Shown: in pieces, positions 35,064 through 48,419 of the stretch | Layout: every line of letters starts with the position of its first letter | How positions within the stretch are numbered: the first letter of the stretch is position 1 | Source: Chamaea fasciata | Lineage: Eukaryota > Chordata > Aves > Passeriformes > Sylviidae | DNA length: 64,000 nt | Assembly (NCBI GenBank): GCA_029207755.1 | Contig: JARCOQ010000015.1 | Coordinates: forward strand, 930,001 to 994,000 | Direction of reading: 5' to 3' | Notes under the pieces: model-generated | The model's input: the letters and a program-made list of their open reading frames with translations, nothing else | Database searches by the model: none | Told to the model about the DNA's origin: nothing | Program-made: the position numbers and the translations under genes

Positions 35064-36748
35064 CTGCAGACACAGGGGAAGGAAGGGCACGTGAGACCTT
35101 TAACATGTCATTCTTTAAGAAAGGAAACTAACAGTTAAAGATGGTCTTGAAGGTCCCTGCTGACCCAAACCGTTCTGTGAGCACGCCAAGGCAGCGGAAG
35201 CGCTCTGTCCCTGCCTGCTCCCCGTGGGACTCCCTGGCCTCTCCTTCACCAAGTGCAGGACCAGGGGAGCTGCAGGCTCCAAATACTCCCTGGGGCTGCT
35301 GGCCTGAGGGAAGTGAAGTGATTGGGATAAAAACAGGGGCTCAAAACTTCCTCCAGATTTGAGCTGAGATCTCCTGGAAGTTGGAGAGAACGTGGTTTAC
35401 TCCACCACATGGTAACTCCGCACATCCCGGCTTGGCCTGGGCCCAGGCTGGGAGGGAAATTGCATTAGGGAACAATCCCAGCGGGAAAGCAAACCCTGCA
35501 ACCTGATTGTGTGCAACCAGAAACCCGATCAGTCCTCAAAAGCCTTTCTTTATTCAATCAACTCCCAAAAATCTGCTGATTTTGCAGGAGCCAGGCCAGG
35601 GTTACGCCCGCAGGCAGAGGAATATCCCCCCTCCCACCATAACGGTGGGAAGCCAGTGCTCCAGAGCTCCTGGAGCTCCCTGGCCTCCGTGACTGCAGGT
35701 CTGGCCTCGGTCCCTCACTCTGTGTCTGGGGGCGGCTGCACCAGGCACCAGTTGAAGTGGAGCTCTCAAAGTGCCCCGTGGGCGCTGCTCCCTGTGGGCA
35801 GCAGCAGCCCCAAACCCCAGCTGGATGGAGCTGCTGCTCGGCCACCTGCAGCCCCAGAGAAGCTCAGAGACAAACCAGGACCTGGCTCCAAGTACTGCCA
35901 AGATCCCTCTGCCTTCGCTGGGGTTTGTAAAGCCCCTTGATCACAGCAAGACTCCCACCCAGCCAGGCTGGTTCTACCTCACGTCCTCCAGCCAACGTGA
36001 GCCCTGGCTGCGCTGCGGAGTGACTGGAACACGCTGCGGACTTTTTCCCTTGACTAATCCATTGATTTTTATCAGCAAACATAATGTATTTAATTCAAAC
36101 TTGTTCCCCTCCTAGCTGCTCTGATTCCCACGGGCCCTCAGAGGGGAGACCATGTTTATTTATTAGATGACTGTGGAGCTGCTTCGGAGAAGGATTGTCT
36201 TTAATTCACATGTATTCGTTCTCCTCCCCTTTCTGCTGCCTTCGCCTTTATATCCCAGGGCAAAACCAGTGCCTGCGGTAGCAGCTTCCCAAATGACAAT
36301 GCTTAACGTTTAAAAGCCAAGAATGACTTGGAAAGCAGCAAAAAGTTTTGTCTTTACACTGGGACTGTAACTAAGCCAGAGCTGCTCAGTTCCACAGGGC
36401 ACAAACTCCTGGTGCAGGAAACACCAAATCTGTGTTCATTAGCACGACCTCCGAGTGAGCAAAGCCCACCTGCTCCAGCACTCATATCCAGAGGGGGGAA
36501 AAAAAGCACACGTGGCTTTCCCATCTCCTGCAACAAAACATTTCGGCAACACCACCCGGAGTATCTGTGGTGCTGACACGCGGAATCTAATCTCCCCTTC
36601 GCAGAAACCCTCTGGGAACGGCAGTGTGCACGGCAAAGCCTGGGGCAGGCACAGCTCTCCCTTAAACCCGGAGGGGCGTGGGTGCACAGGAGGGCTCTGC
36701 AGGGTCCCCCCAGGCCGTGGGACAGGCAGGGGGACAGGCAGCACTCAC
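35064..36748 (-). other. ARHGAP26: ARHGAP26 last intron
   Basis: A 1685-bp intron splits the SH3 domain. It contains a short plus-oriented CR1 3' end (35136-35183). An AT-rich, non-repetitive block at about 36040-36260 has no coding signal. Confidence 0.9.
35136..35183 (+). repeat. short CR1 3' end
   Basis: gatggtcttgaaggtccctg followed by ctgacccaaaccgttctgtg, a plus-oriented CR1 terminus. Confidence 0.65.
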
Positions 36749-36840
36749 CGTTGTCGAAGACGGTGCCGGCCGTGAAGGAGAGCTCCGAGTCGTGCTCGGC
36801 CTTGCAGGCGTAGAGAGCGCGGGCCTTGCGCAGGGGGGAG
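36749..36840 (-). CDS. ARHGAP26: ARHGAP26 exon: first half of SH3 domain
   Basis: The exon is 92 nt. The acceptor is cctctcttgcag and the donor is AACG|gtgagt. It encodes SPLRKARALYACKAEHDSEL and SFTAGTVFDN. ALYACKAEHDSELSF is the SH3 ALYDY-type strand and RT loop, which binds proline-rich partners such as focal adhesion kinase in GRAF1. The exon is very GC-rich. The final G joins TT of the last exon to encode Val. Confidence 0.96.
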
Positions 36841-38678
36841 CTGCAAGAGAGGCCAGGGGTGGGCACAGAGCCCCCCACAGCCCTGCTCGGGGCTCTGGGG
36901 CTCATGGGGGGCTGCTGGGCTCCTCCTGCGCTGCCCAGGGACCGGGAGGGAGAGGCAGCAGAGGCTGAAGGCTCCCGGGGATGATGCTTCACCGCAGTGC
37001 CAATCCCAGTCCCAGCCCAGCTGGTACCACCTGGATTGGAGCCCACGCTGGTGCCCAGACAGCTCCCCAGGACAGCTCCAGGCTCTAGGATTCTGTATCT
37101 GAGGGGCCACCACTGAGCAGAGGTGGGCACAGAGCAAAGGCGGCAGCAGGTGCTGGCAGCGACCCGCTGCCTCCGGCCCCGCTCTGCCAAGCCCACCCAA
37201 GTGCAGCTGCAGCCACAAGGAGAATCTCACAAGGAGGAATTAGCACTTTTGGAAGGTTATTTCAAAACAGAAAGGCAAGAGCAGGTCCGCGAAGAATTTG
37301 CTGCACTTCTTTAGAGCCTGCACGTGAAGGTAAAAAAGATTTAACAGCCGTTAGATTCTGCTGGAAGTGTCAGCGTGCCCACGCTGCAGGGGAGGGAACT
37401 GGAGCAGGGAGAGCCAGGAATGGAGCAAACTGCTGGCAGAGAGCAGAAAATGAGGGACCTCAGGGCTCCTCAGGCACGGCACAGGCACACACAGCTGCAC
37501 CTGGAATCCCCACCCTTCCCTCCCAGCTTTGGGCTGGTGGAAAGCCGGGACACTGCCAGGCTGTGGTGACAGTGCCAGTGCCAGTGCCAGGCTGGCCCTG
37601 GCCACTCCAGCAGCCAGCCTCATCCAGCACTGCTGCTCAGCTGTGACACGGCCAAGGGAAGTGACGAAGTGCCCGCAGGAGCTGCTGGGGTGGGGAACAA
37701 GGTGTCACCATTTCAGATCAGTGGTTTTACCCATTTTTATCCTTCTGAGGACCTGAAGTTCCCCTGAGTTCCCTGGACAAGCCCAGGGAAGCAGCAATGC
37801 TTCCCGGCAAGAGCAGTTCCCCTCCACAGCAAACCCGGGTGCTGGGGATGGCTTTGCTGCAAGGAGAGCCCCAAAACAGAGACACCTCTCCTCTCCAAAT
37901 TCCAGCTGCCTGACACGAGCAGCTCCCAAACACTTAAAAGCCAGGATGGGCAAACAATCCTCCCACTCCAGAGGGTCCTTCACTGCCGGGGGGGGCACCG
38001 CTCACGTGGAGTGCTCGAGACCATCAGATGAGAACCAGGAGGGATTTTCAGGCTCACAGTGAGCCCAGGGCACGATGGCATCGCTGGTGTCAAGGGTACA
38101 GCCCTGGGCAGTGCCTGCTGTGGTGCCAGGCCCCCCAGGGCACAGCGGGACCCCAGGGGCTGGCACACAGCTCAGCTGCTCCAGGAGCTGCTGGGAATCC
38201 TGCACTGGGCCATCTGCAGCTTCCAGGAACGATTTGCTCCAGTGATGCCCAAGGACCTTTATCCTGGGCACAGTGCACCCCGTGTCCATCACCCTCCCGG
38301 GATCCCAGCCGAGGCTGTGGCCAGAAAACCAGGGATGGCAGAGCTTTCCAAAGGCTCTCTACTCCTCGCAGTACACTTCTTACCTGTTGCAGAGCAGAGC
38401 AAAGCCAGCAGGAGCTGAGCTGAGCCCAGCAGTGACACAGAGCACAGCTCCTGCTCCCCCCACCCGGGGGCTGCAGGCTCCAGCCAGGGCTCAGGGTGTT
38501 CCAAGGGGCTCTCCCGGGGCGGGAGGGTTTGAAAGCTCCCCTCTTGCTGAGTGCAGACAGCTGTGTTGGGTGGTTCGAGCAGGATGCCAAGGGAAAGGGA
38601 AGTGAAGTGGGGGGAAACCGGGGAAATTAAACAGAAATAGCAAAAGCAACAAAAAGCCAAGCGAATTGTGCAACAGAC
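36841..38678 (-). other. ARHGAP26: ARHGAP26 intron before SH3 exons
   Basis: A 1838-bp GC-rich intron. Its first 52 nt are the possible coding extension described separately. No repeats were recognised. Confidence 0.9.
38627..38678 (-). CDS. ARHGAP26: possible alternative 3' extension of ARHGAP26 linker exon (ends in stop)
   Basis: If the weak gtctgt donor is not used, the frame continues as RSVAQFAWLFVAFAISV and stops at TAA. From memory, the long human isoform continues RSVAGFVWFSVAAVV at the same place, so the similarity suggests common origin of this extension. In human it stays open and returns to the SH3 exon; here it would end with a short hydrophobic tail and no SH3 domain. Expression is unknown. 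Confidence 0.4.
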
Positions 38679-38789
38679 CTGATGGGGGATGAGTCGCTGG
38701 ACGTAGAGGAGGTGGGCATAGGGCTCGATGGTGCAGAGAACATGGGCCAGGACGGTGAGAGGGGTGACGTTGGGCTTGGATTCTGAGGG
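38679..38789 (-). CDS. ARHGAP26: ARHGAP26 exon: Ser/Pro/Thr linker, with weak alternative donor
   Basis: The exon is 111 nt. The acceptor is gtcttgcag and the donor is CATCAG|gtctgt, which is weaker than the other donors of this gene. It encodes PQNPSPTSPLSPSWPMFSAP and SSPMPTSSTSSDSSPI, and the split codon AG|C (Ser) is finished in the SH3 exon. In human, a longer isoform continues past this donor. Here the continuation stays open for 17 codons and then reaches TAA at 38627-38629. The normal splice yields an intact SH3-containing protein. Confidence 0.95.
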
Positions 38790-41700
38790 CTGCAAGACAT
38801 AACCAGAGACCTTATCAACGTGCAACCACAGCAACAAACAGCAACCCAGAGACACAGAGACGACAGCCGACGATAGCGAGTGCCTTGGGAATATTCCCAG
38901 CATGAGACACAGCCACGAAATGAAGTGCCAAGACCTTGGGAAGGGTTTCAAGGCTGGATCTGCATTTGTCTGGACAACAAGAGCTGGATCTTCCAATTAA
39001 CCCCCCTCCTCCATTGCCCCGTCCATGGCACCTGGCAGCCCGTGTGCCCAGGGTCTGTGCTGGCAGCACGGCCACTTACCTGCCTCGTGCTCTTCCAGGG
39101 TTCCCAGAAATAGCTGCTGGTATTTCTGGATATCAACGATGCCAGCGAGCAGCCTCCACCCCCCTCTGTCTGTCACTTGTGGTGCTCATACATTCAGTGT
39201 ATAAAAATGTCATTGATTTTGTTTTCCATGTTCTACATCCCTTTTTCCCCTTGTGCTGATTCCCGAAGCCACAGAGCTGCCAACTGGAGCTGAACCCAGT
39301 TACTGAACTGGTAATTGCACACAGAAGGTTTTGGGTCCTTCCAAACTGGTTGATTCAAGTCATTCTAAGGTTCACCAAAAAGCAATTATTGCACTAAAAT
39401 ACCAGTTTGACTCGATTCATTTACTGCTTCTCTGCTGAGCAACTCACTGGCATTCCCTATCCAATTCAGCTTAGAAACTGCCTCCCTGATAAAACACCAG
39501 AAATCCCCCTCCACACTGCAAATGCCTCGGTAAAAACAACAAGTTTGGTAAAATCATCACGACTTATGTTTTTTTCCTTGAGAGACAGTACTTCTGATCA
39601 CAGAGGTCTGTGATGAGGTGGGGACAGGGCACAACCCCCAGGATGTCCTTATCCCTCAGCCGAGGCCTCCTGGGGTAGAGGGAAGGGATTCAGGGAATGG
39701 TGGCTGCCGAACATGTGAAGAATCTCACCCCTACAGGAGTTCAGACCAAAGTTTAACCTTCCCCAGTGTCCTCCAGTGTCACCATGGGGGGATATTTATG
39801 ACGTGGATGCTTTCCCCTCGGAAATTGGACCATCTCTGCTTAAGGCCAAACTCTTGGCTGGACTCCTTGCAGAAGCTGTGTCACTGGATTCAACAGACAC
39901 TGATAAATTCCCTCTGAAATTACAGGCAACACCTTTATTATGTCAGAAAATTATACACAGAGAGAAACGGGATACAGCAGTGAATGACTTCACCAGAGGC
40001 TGGAAAACAGGGAATGCTGTCAGGCAGGCTATCAATGAGACCCTCAAAAGGTTCTGCTAATAATAATAATAATCACCATTTAAAAACAATCCTTTAGCAT
40101 TTCTACCATCAAAACTGTCCATCTTTTGACAAACGAGTTTTCCTTAGTCTTTACCAAACCTGCCAGCCACTGGTACTTACCAGATACTCCATCTATTCCC
40201 ACCCCCAAAACTGGAGCTGCTACCAAGGTCACCAAGCCATCCCAAACTGCCCACACGAACCCTTTGAGCACCAGCTCCTTCAAAGAGATGGCCTAGCAAT
40301 TCCCAATTCTCCAAGAGGAGAAGGTGGGGAGTCCCTGGCCAAGGTGGGACTTTGAGGAGCCATGAGCTGGCGACCCAAATGTGGCTGAGCCCGTCCTGCT
40401 GAGAGTGGCCACCAACACCCACCAGCCCTCCCACCACTGTGGCTGTGGGCAGCGAGCTCCAGGGGCAAGAGACATGGCACTGGGTGTGCCGGTGATGGGG
40501 TGGCCACTGGGACATGGCACTGGGTGTGCCAGCACGGGATGGCCACCGTGTCTGCCACCGACCCTGGTCCTCTCCACTGCATGAAGGAAAATCCAATGGC
40601 ACAGGCTCCAGGACTGGAAATTGCTACTGCACTTTCTGAGATGAAATCATGGCGAAAGAATGCAGCTCTCATTGCTCCTCAAGTCGCTCTGTCATCGCTC
40701 CACAACTGCGAGCCTGCTCCGCTCATGACAGCAGGGAATGCAACCAGCAGGATTCTCGGAGTTACTAGGGAAAGAAGCCTGAAAGAACCACCCCTCGGGC
40801 CAGCCTCTGCATAAGAACTTGTCACTAATTTGGAGCAGGATTTTGGTGTCTTTGGATCCTTGGTGGCACAGAAAACACTCTGTGCCCAGCAAATCCACGG
40901 AGAGAATGGCTCAGTAATGCCAGTGTGTGCACTGCGGTGTGCAGAGCACCCCGTGCCCATCAGAGGAGATGAACACAGTCCCGTGGGGACTGAGCTGCTC
41001 TCCAGGTCCTTCCAGAACATTTCCTCAAGCAGAACCCACGGACAGCTCAGGACCCATCTGAGCTGCTCCCCAGCACGGACAGACCCTGGGCTGTGATGGG
41101 TATGAAGGGTTCACCTCCCTCCCATGGAATACAGGTATTTATTTTCAAGCTGCTGCTTGAGTGTCACCTTCCTGAGCTTATGTGACTGCCAGACTCGAGT
41201 CCTGCCTCGTTGGAGGTGTCAGTGCAGGTGAGGGAACGGGCTATCCCGAGGTCTCTGGCGTTTCACAAAACAGTTTTCTTGTAGGATCCAATTTCATTTT
41301 GTTTCTCACAAAAAGAGCAGAGCTGGTGAGAGGCTGAGGGGAAGTTCTGGCTGCTGCCAGAAGTGTCAGCTGGATGGGTTTTTTTCCTTCTTCTTACTCG
41401 GGAGGGCTTTGCGAGGGACTCTTCCTGTTGGGTGCACAGTGGAAACAAAACAGAGAAAATTGCTAAGAACCAAAACCACCGGAATCAGGAAACAAAGAAA
41501 CGGCTCGAATTAGAGTCTTCCAAAGTGAGAACGGACCTTTCCCCAGCAGAAGCAGCTGGGGAAGCTCCACGAGTGTGCAGCCCAAGGCATCCTGAGGCTC
41601 TTGCCCTTCCTGCTGGTCTGACCGCACCTTGGAAGCAGTGGCTGAGATCCCACAGGGAGGGAGCACTGCTGGGCACGGAGGGCACGGTGCCACAGCACCT

Positions 41701-41871
41701 GCAGGGCCACCTGCACCCTCCACTCCATGTGTCCCTCCAGCAATCCCACTCTTCCAGCAAACACAGCACTTGGAAATGAATTTAGGAGCCAAATCCTCCT
41801 CCCTGCTTCCCGCGCCGGCCGTACACGCTGCCTTTCCCATGCAGATGTTTAGTTTGCTGCCCAAACATGTG

Positions 41872-41894
41872 AAAAAAAAAAAAAAAAAAAAAAA
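41872..41894 (+). repeat. poly-A tract in ARHGAP26 intron
   Basis: Twenty-three A residues, equal to a T-run on the transcribed strand. No retroposed gene body was recognised next to it. Confidence 0.9.
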
Positions 41895-43558
41895 GCAGAA
41901 ACTCTTGTTTCAAGACTCCGCTGTAGTTGCTGGAGCTGAAAAATTTTCTTTGTGATCCCTTCTCCTAACCTGCCTCTTTCATTCCTCCTCCTCCTCCCAG
42001 GCTGCCTCTGGCGCTCCTCACCCGGCTCAGGCCCCCGAGGCATGTGCAGCTCTCAGAGCCCCTCTCAGCAGGTCTCCAGACAACTTCTGCTGCTTTGTTC
42101 TCCTGGCTGGGAGGACATCGGTTCCACTTCAAACATGTTTACAACTTGTTTATTTTTGTGGAACTCGGGGCTATTTCTGCCACAGAACATCTCACAGCTA
42201 TGGATGGGCAGAGCCCACTGATGCATTCCAGCCCTTTCATGAAATCACCTCAAGAATAAACAACAATAATCCCACTCTGACACGACCAGTACCTGACTGC
42301 AGTAAAATACATCAAGGACCACCCAGCCCTTTGCTCCCTGATCTATTCCTAGCCGCAGAACATAAGGTTCTTCTCAAAGGTAACAAGAAAAAAGAAAATT
42401 ACAGCTTTGTGTAATGCCAGAGCACTTCAGCTCTGCCGAAACAAGGACAAGACTGCAGCTCACCAGCAGCCATGGCTCTGTTGCCTAAATGAAATGGGAG
42501 GCAGCCTGGGTTTGGGAAGCTCACGGAGCTCAAGCAGTGCTGCAGGTCCTAGCAAAGCTTGGAGTGATGGATGGGCTCTAGGAAGCAGCTCCTGGGCACT
42601 GGCAGCACCACCCCAGACCTGACCATCAGCTCACAGGGCTCCATTCTGGCAGGGCTCTTCCTGTGCTTGGTGCTTTAATGCAAGAAAAATGATGTTAAAC
42701 TCTCTGCAGCGTTACTCTCTCGGGAGTAATGTTGCTGCATGCTCGCTTGGGTGGAAAAAATGACACATTTAGAGAAACAGGCAGCTAAAATGGCCTGTGG
42801 TCAGCATCACTTGTCCAAAAAAATCTTAAATTCCTCAGTACAGACCTTCCCCACATCTCCATTTACCAGTTCCTCATCTCCATCAGCACAGATTTCAGGA
42901 TCTTCTTTCCAACAACACGGACGTGTCCCTCTGTAATCCTGATGACACCCAGCACATGGGTTTGTCTTGTCACTTGGCTGCTTGGCTGATTTCCCATGTG
43001 TGGGAATATTTCCCTGCTTTAGTCATTTCATAAACCATCTAAAAGCTTTTCCAGTTGAATGAGAGAGGCCAGGATGAGCTGTGGCTCTGGGGAGGAGGGC
43101 TGGAGCTGCTGTCCCACGTTCCAAGCGCAGACGGATGGTGCTCGATGGTGCAGAGGGAGGAGATGACAGGGCTGCTTTGGTGCAGAATTCTGGCACGGAG
43201 CTCAGAGCCTGCTGCTCATGCTGGAGGCAGTGAGGGAGTAAGCAGAGAGTCAGCAATGGATGAGTTCTCAGCATGAGCAAGCGCTGCAGGAAGGAAGCTG
43301 CAGGAGCAGCCCGGTGCCAGCACAGGTGTCCTCCCGCCAGGTGAGCTCCAGGTGACATCGTGACATCTTAACAGGGAACAGCATTTCAGTAACAGCTGCA
43401 CAATTCGTTTAAAACAGAGATTTCCCAGTATCACCAGCAAGCTACAGACCCACCAGTGACTGCTCTCCCAGGGTCCCAGCACTGGGACAGGCACGGGGAG
43501 ATGGGCAGGGCAGGGAATGGAGGCAGCCACGGGTCCACATAAACCAGCCTGGACAGGA

Positions 43559-43785
43559 CACAGAGAATGGCTGGGGCTGGAAGGGACCTTAAAGCTCACC
43601 CAGTGCCACTCCTGCCATGGCAGGGACACCTTCCACTGTCCCAGACTGCTCCAAACCCTGTCCAACCTGGCCTTGGGCACTGCCAGAGATCCAGGGGCAG
43701 CCACAGCTTCTCTGGGAACCTGTGCCAGGGCCTGCCCACCCTGCCAGGGAACAATTCCTGCCCAATATCTCACTCCACCTTCTGC
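43559..43785 (-). repeat. CR1 LINE 3' fragment
   Basis: gctggggctggaagggacct, taaagctcacccagtgccac and gggaacaattcctgcccaat, a minus-oriented CR1. Confidence 0.87.
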
Positions 43786-45707
43786 ACAGCAGCTGCATTT
43801 TCTGCTCCCTCAATACCCCCCCCTCCCTCTTCCTCTCTGCCCAAAAGGCTCTCAGCAGACTCAAAATCAGGCTGGAGGGTTCGATGCTGAACCGAGTGCT
43901 TTCAAACTGTGTTAAAGTTCTTAATTATTAATAGAAAACTTGTAATGTGGCAGCAGGGAGCCAAACTGGCAGTTTAGGAGGGAAGTGTTGGTAAATCAGG
44001 AGCCAGTGTCTTAGTCATGGCTTCTCCATCGTGCCACAGCTTCTAACATGAGATAATGCTGCAAGGCTGGGTACATTAGTCACCAACAAATTCTGTTTGC
44101 AATTAAGCAGAACTCAACAGCCCTCCAGAAATCTCACTCCTCTCTGGCATTCAACGCTCTGCTATCTTCCATCCCCCTGAAAAGAAAACTCTCCCATCTG
44201 CCACCCCAACAACCATATGGGATCCTCGGAAAACGAAGGAAATTAAAGTCCCTGTGGGATCACAGCTCCCAGCTCAGCTGGGGGAGGGGGGGTTTGGGAG
44301 GATCAAATATTTGAGCTAAACACATCCTGTGCCCCGGGCGGCCCCGCAGCGCTGCCGAGCTGCCTCTGCCAGCCACAGGCAGCCCAACCCGAGCTCTGTG
44401 GCTGAGGGTGACCTCCTTTTGGGAACCTGGAGCTGCAGGGAAGCTGAGGGACACAGAAGGACGCTGTCCTTGCTGCCAGCCAGGGCACGACAGCCCTGAC
44501 CCCTGCCCAAGGCTCCGGTGGGTCCAGCCCTGCAGCACCCACCCCTTGCTGCCCCACTGCCCTGGGAGCCTGGTTTTGGGTGCAAAGTGAGGGCATTTGG
44601 TCCCTATTTCCCCAGGCCAAGCCCTCCTGTGGCTGGCAGAGCCGTTCTGCTGCAGGGAGCCAGGAGGGACGCCCAAGGAAGGCAACGGGGGATCCGCCTG
44701 CTCTGCCCCACACGAGCCCCAGAGGAAAACAGTGCTCTGCCACCACCCCAGGAGGGCACAGATTTTGGGACTCCCCCCACGAGCTGGCACTGTCAGCTCT
44801 CCAAAGGGAGAGAGGTTCCTTTCACATTTTTAAGCAATTTCTGGAAACGACCAGAACAGTCATTCCCCACCGTAAAAAATTCGTTCCTGGCTAAGGAATA
44901 TTCCCCACATAACTTGAGAGGAGGCCACTTCCAGGGTCAGATCCTAACAGAGAACAAAGACAGTTTCTTTGAGCCTCATCAGCACCATGGGCTCAAACTC
45001 TCATTTTTTAGCATGTAAATCTCCTCCCTGCAGCACGAGGAGCCAACACTGCCCACGGAGGGAAAAACAATGGGGACTCCTTGGGCCTGAGAAGGTGATT
45101 TAAGAATAATGGACGAGTAAAGCCACTGCACAACAGTTTTCTGCATTTTCTTGGTTTCCCTGATTTGGTTTTGTCCATTTGGCCCCGTGCTGCTTTGCGC
45201 TGCAGCACTCTGCAAACACCAGTTACGAGAGCTGATCAGAGCATTTCACTGCAAACCCCAAAGACCACAACACCGAAACAACCCAACTCGATCATATTTA
45301 TCAAAAGAAACGCCATGGTAGTTCTGTTCTTTCTTTTTTCATCTTTTCTTGGTTTTTTTTTTCACTTAAAACCACCAAACTTTGTAATAACATTTTTGCC
45401 TCAGCAGGTCTAACCAGCAGAACTCTCCTCCTGCAGTCTCCCAGCCCCTCCCCGTGCAGCCCAGCTGGGAGGTGTGAGCACCACAACCCTCCCAGTTTAC
45501 TGGCCCAGCCTCAATTTCTCTCCCTGCCATCAAGCTGGACATGTAACCTTGGAGAACCCTTCCCAGTAATCAAATACAGCAAAGATTAATACATTCAATT
45601 CACTTTTTACTGGTTGGGTATTTTTCCACTTCTTATTCCTTGCGCTTGCCCAAACCTCCCTGTGCTGCACCCACCCAGCACTTCCAACCCAACCTCCTGC
45701 TTCAGCA

Positions 45708-45930
45708 GGGGCTGGAAGGGACCTTAAAGCTCATCCAGTGCCACCCTGCCATGGGCAGGGGCACCTTCCACTGTCCCAGGCCGCTCCAAGCCCCAGTGTC
45801 CAGCCCGGCCTTGGACACTGCCAGGGATCCGGGGGCAGCCAGAGCTGCTCTGGGCACGCTCATCGTCCATTCAGGGAAGGATTTCTTCCCAACATCCCGT
45901 CTAACTCTGCCCTGTGGCAGTGGGACGCCC
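45708..45930 (-). repeat. CR1 LINE 3' fragment
   Basis: ggggctggaagggaccttaa, agctcatccagtgccaccct and aacatcccgtctaactctgc, a minus-oriented CR1 lacking its terminal cacagaat part. Confidence 0.87.
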
Positions 45931-48314
45931 GGCTCCAGAGCAGAGGGGCTCCAGCCCTCGGAGCACGTTTGTGGCCAAAGAAGGGGATAAGCTTTCCCTG
46001 CTCCCCGGGCTCCCCCAGGGTCTGCAGCACGAGCCCTGGGCACTGTCTGGAGCAGGGAGCCATTCCCATGCCTCACCTCCCTCCCCAGCTCAGCTCGGCA
46101 CAGTCTGAAGCCGGAGGGATTCCCCTCGGCTCCAGCGGTGACACCGCTGCCGGCACTCGTGTTTTCCCAAGGGGTGCGGAAAACACCAAAAGATGGCTCA
46201 GGGCTCCTCTGTCCCAGCAGTTCCCTTCTCCCTGCCCAGCCAGGACACCTTCCCCGCAGCAGCATCCCTCAGTGCCGGGGCACGGGGCCAGCCCTGGGGC
46301 TGCTGACAATGTCCCAGCTTAGCACTGCCCTGTCACCGGGGTCTGCACAGCGGCCGCGGCATCGGGTTACCCCCAGGTGAGGGCAGAGCGCTGCCCTGAC
46401 AGCTCCAGCTCATTTAGGAGATTAACGAGGCGCACGGATCTGCTTTCAGAGGAGACGCGATGTCTCTGCGAGCCAGCAGCCCTGCTCTCCTCGCTGCCTT
46501 GCGGGCAATTGTCGGCCTTTTGCTGGGAAATGGGATGGGGCGGCAGGGGTGGTCCCCATCTCAACCCTGCTCACGTCCCCCCTGCCAGCGCCGGCAGCTG
46601 GAGCCGCCGGGCACGGGGGAGCTCCGGGATGCTCTCAGCATCCCCAGCGCTGGGTGGTGTGCCTGGAGCCCGGCACCGCCTCAAAAACACTCCCGGAGCC
46701 GTCAAAAGACTTCTACAAGGGAGAGGCTGGGCTGCGTCCCTGGCTTTGAATTTGGTCTCCCTAAGAAAAAAAAAAAGAGGGACCAAAGAATGCACTCGGC
46801 CGGTTCTCTACCATATTTCATCCGAGGTGACATTTATAGGCGGCAGGAAGACCTAATGTACCATCATTTTGCTTTCAGCGGGCTCAGTGAAAGGTTTGGC
46901 TGGGCTCACGCTTGAGATTCTGCCCAAAGGAAACTCGGACGCCGACTGAGAGGGAGCTGGACGTGGGGGCTGAGCAGGCTGGGCAAGCAGAACACCCCCG
47001 ACCCCAAAATCAAAGGGGGGAGGGCAGGCAGGGGAGGAGAAAGAGAAAAAGAGAGGCCTGGCCAGCAGGATGATGCTCCTGAGCTCCACACTGCAGCTCA
47101 GCACACAGAGTGCCTGTGCCTGCCCCAGGGAAAGCTTTGGTGGAGCATCTTTGATTCCTGCATCCATCCCCCCACAGCGACTGGGATGGATTTCAAATCC
47201 TGCTCTATTTGAAAGTAAAATTTCCACTAGCCAATATTTGTCTGAGGCAGTTTCTTTGAAGAAGATGCTGCTATGCAGCGATCTCCACACTAATTACAGG
47301 AATTAAAAAAGCAATGGAGTGCAAGATCCTTTTTTTTTTTTCCTCCCAAGGCTTTCCAGAATGCTGCCTCTTAAGCATCGTGTGCCGCTGAAGTTTAAGA
47401 TGCTTTTTTAGAAGTCTTGCAAGGAAACCTAAATTAATTCAGCTTGTGAGAAGCACCCTTAGATGTTCCCAGAGCACCACCCAAACAGAACGGGGCTCTT
47501 CAAAGGCAGAAACATCTGAGGAGCCTCCTGAGGGGCAGCGCTGGGAAAAGCTGCAGATGGAGGGAGTCAGGCTGCAGGAGCTGCGGGGTGGCCTGGAGTG
47601 TGGAGCCTCCGAAGAGGCCATTTATCCGTCCATCCGTCTGTCCATCTGCGGCCACTCACACACCCCCTGTGACACCAGACCCCAGAGGAGCAGAGCCATG
47701 GCCAGGACAGGGCAGAGGATTCAGAGCCAGCCCCACGCCATCCGTGCTGGGGCAGGAGCGACGGGAGCCTGCCCCCGTTAGCAGAGGGCTCCCAGCCTGA
47801 CAAATCACCTTTGTCTGAACGGATGAGCTGGGAGAAAATGTTTTGATATATGACCACTGGGTCACACGGGGCTGGCCACAGGGCTGGAGATTTGTTTTAT
47901 GAGAATATTTGGCTTCATTTTCAAGTTCAATTTGTGGAAAGTTTCTAGACCAAGAGCCGACTGAAAAGCGAAGGAGCTGAAGCTTTGCACAGTTGTTGTG
48001 CCAGACTCCAGGGCCCGTGGAAAGCCCACACAGCAGGAAAACAGATCCCACCTTTTCCCCCTGTGAGCCCAGAGCAGCACACAGAGATGATGGAGCAGGC
48101 AGGATCCTACTGCTGGGGGCTTCTCTTACCCAAATATCCCTGAAACATCCCACCTCCAATGGAAATTTGTCACCTCCCTCTGCCCACCCCAAACCAACCC
48201 CTGCTCCTGCGGCCCACAGGCACTGCCCTTTTCCACACATCTTAAAATACCTCATCAAGGACACAGATGCTTAGAAAATACATCCTGGATTATTTAAGCA
48301 CAAGGGAAAGAATG

Positions 48315-48365
48315 CACGGAATCATTCAAGTTGGAAAAGACCTCCAAGATCACAAAGTTCAACCT
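48315..48365 (-). repeat. short CR1 3' end
   Basis: cacggaatcattcaagttgg followed by aaaagacctccaagatcaca. Confidence 0.7.
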
Positions 48366-48375
48366 TCTCTATGAA

Positions 48376-48419
48376 ATCTGCACATATACATGTATATTTA
48401 TATATATAGAGAGAGAGAT
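48376..48419. repeat. TA/GA simple repeat
   Basis: A tatatatata stretch followed by gagagagaga. Confidence 0.85.
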
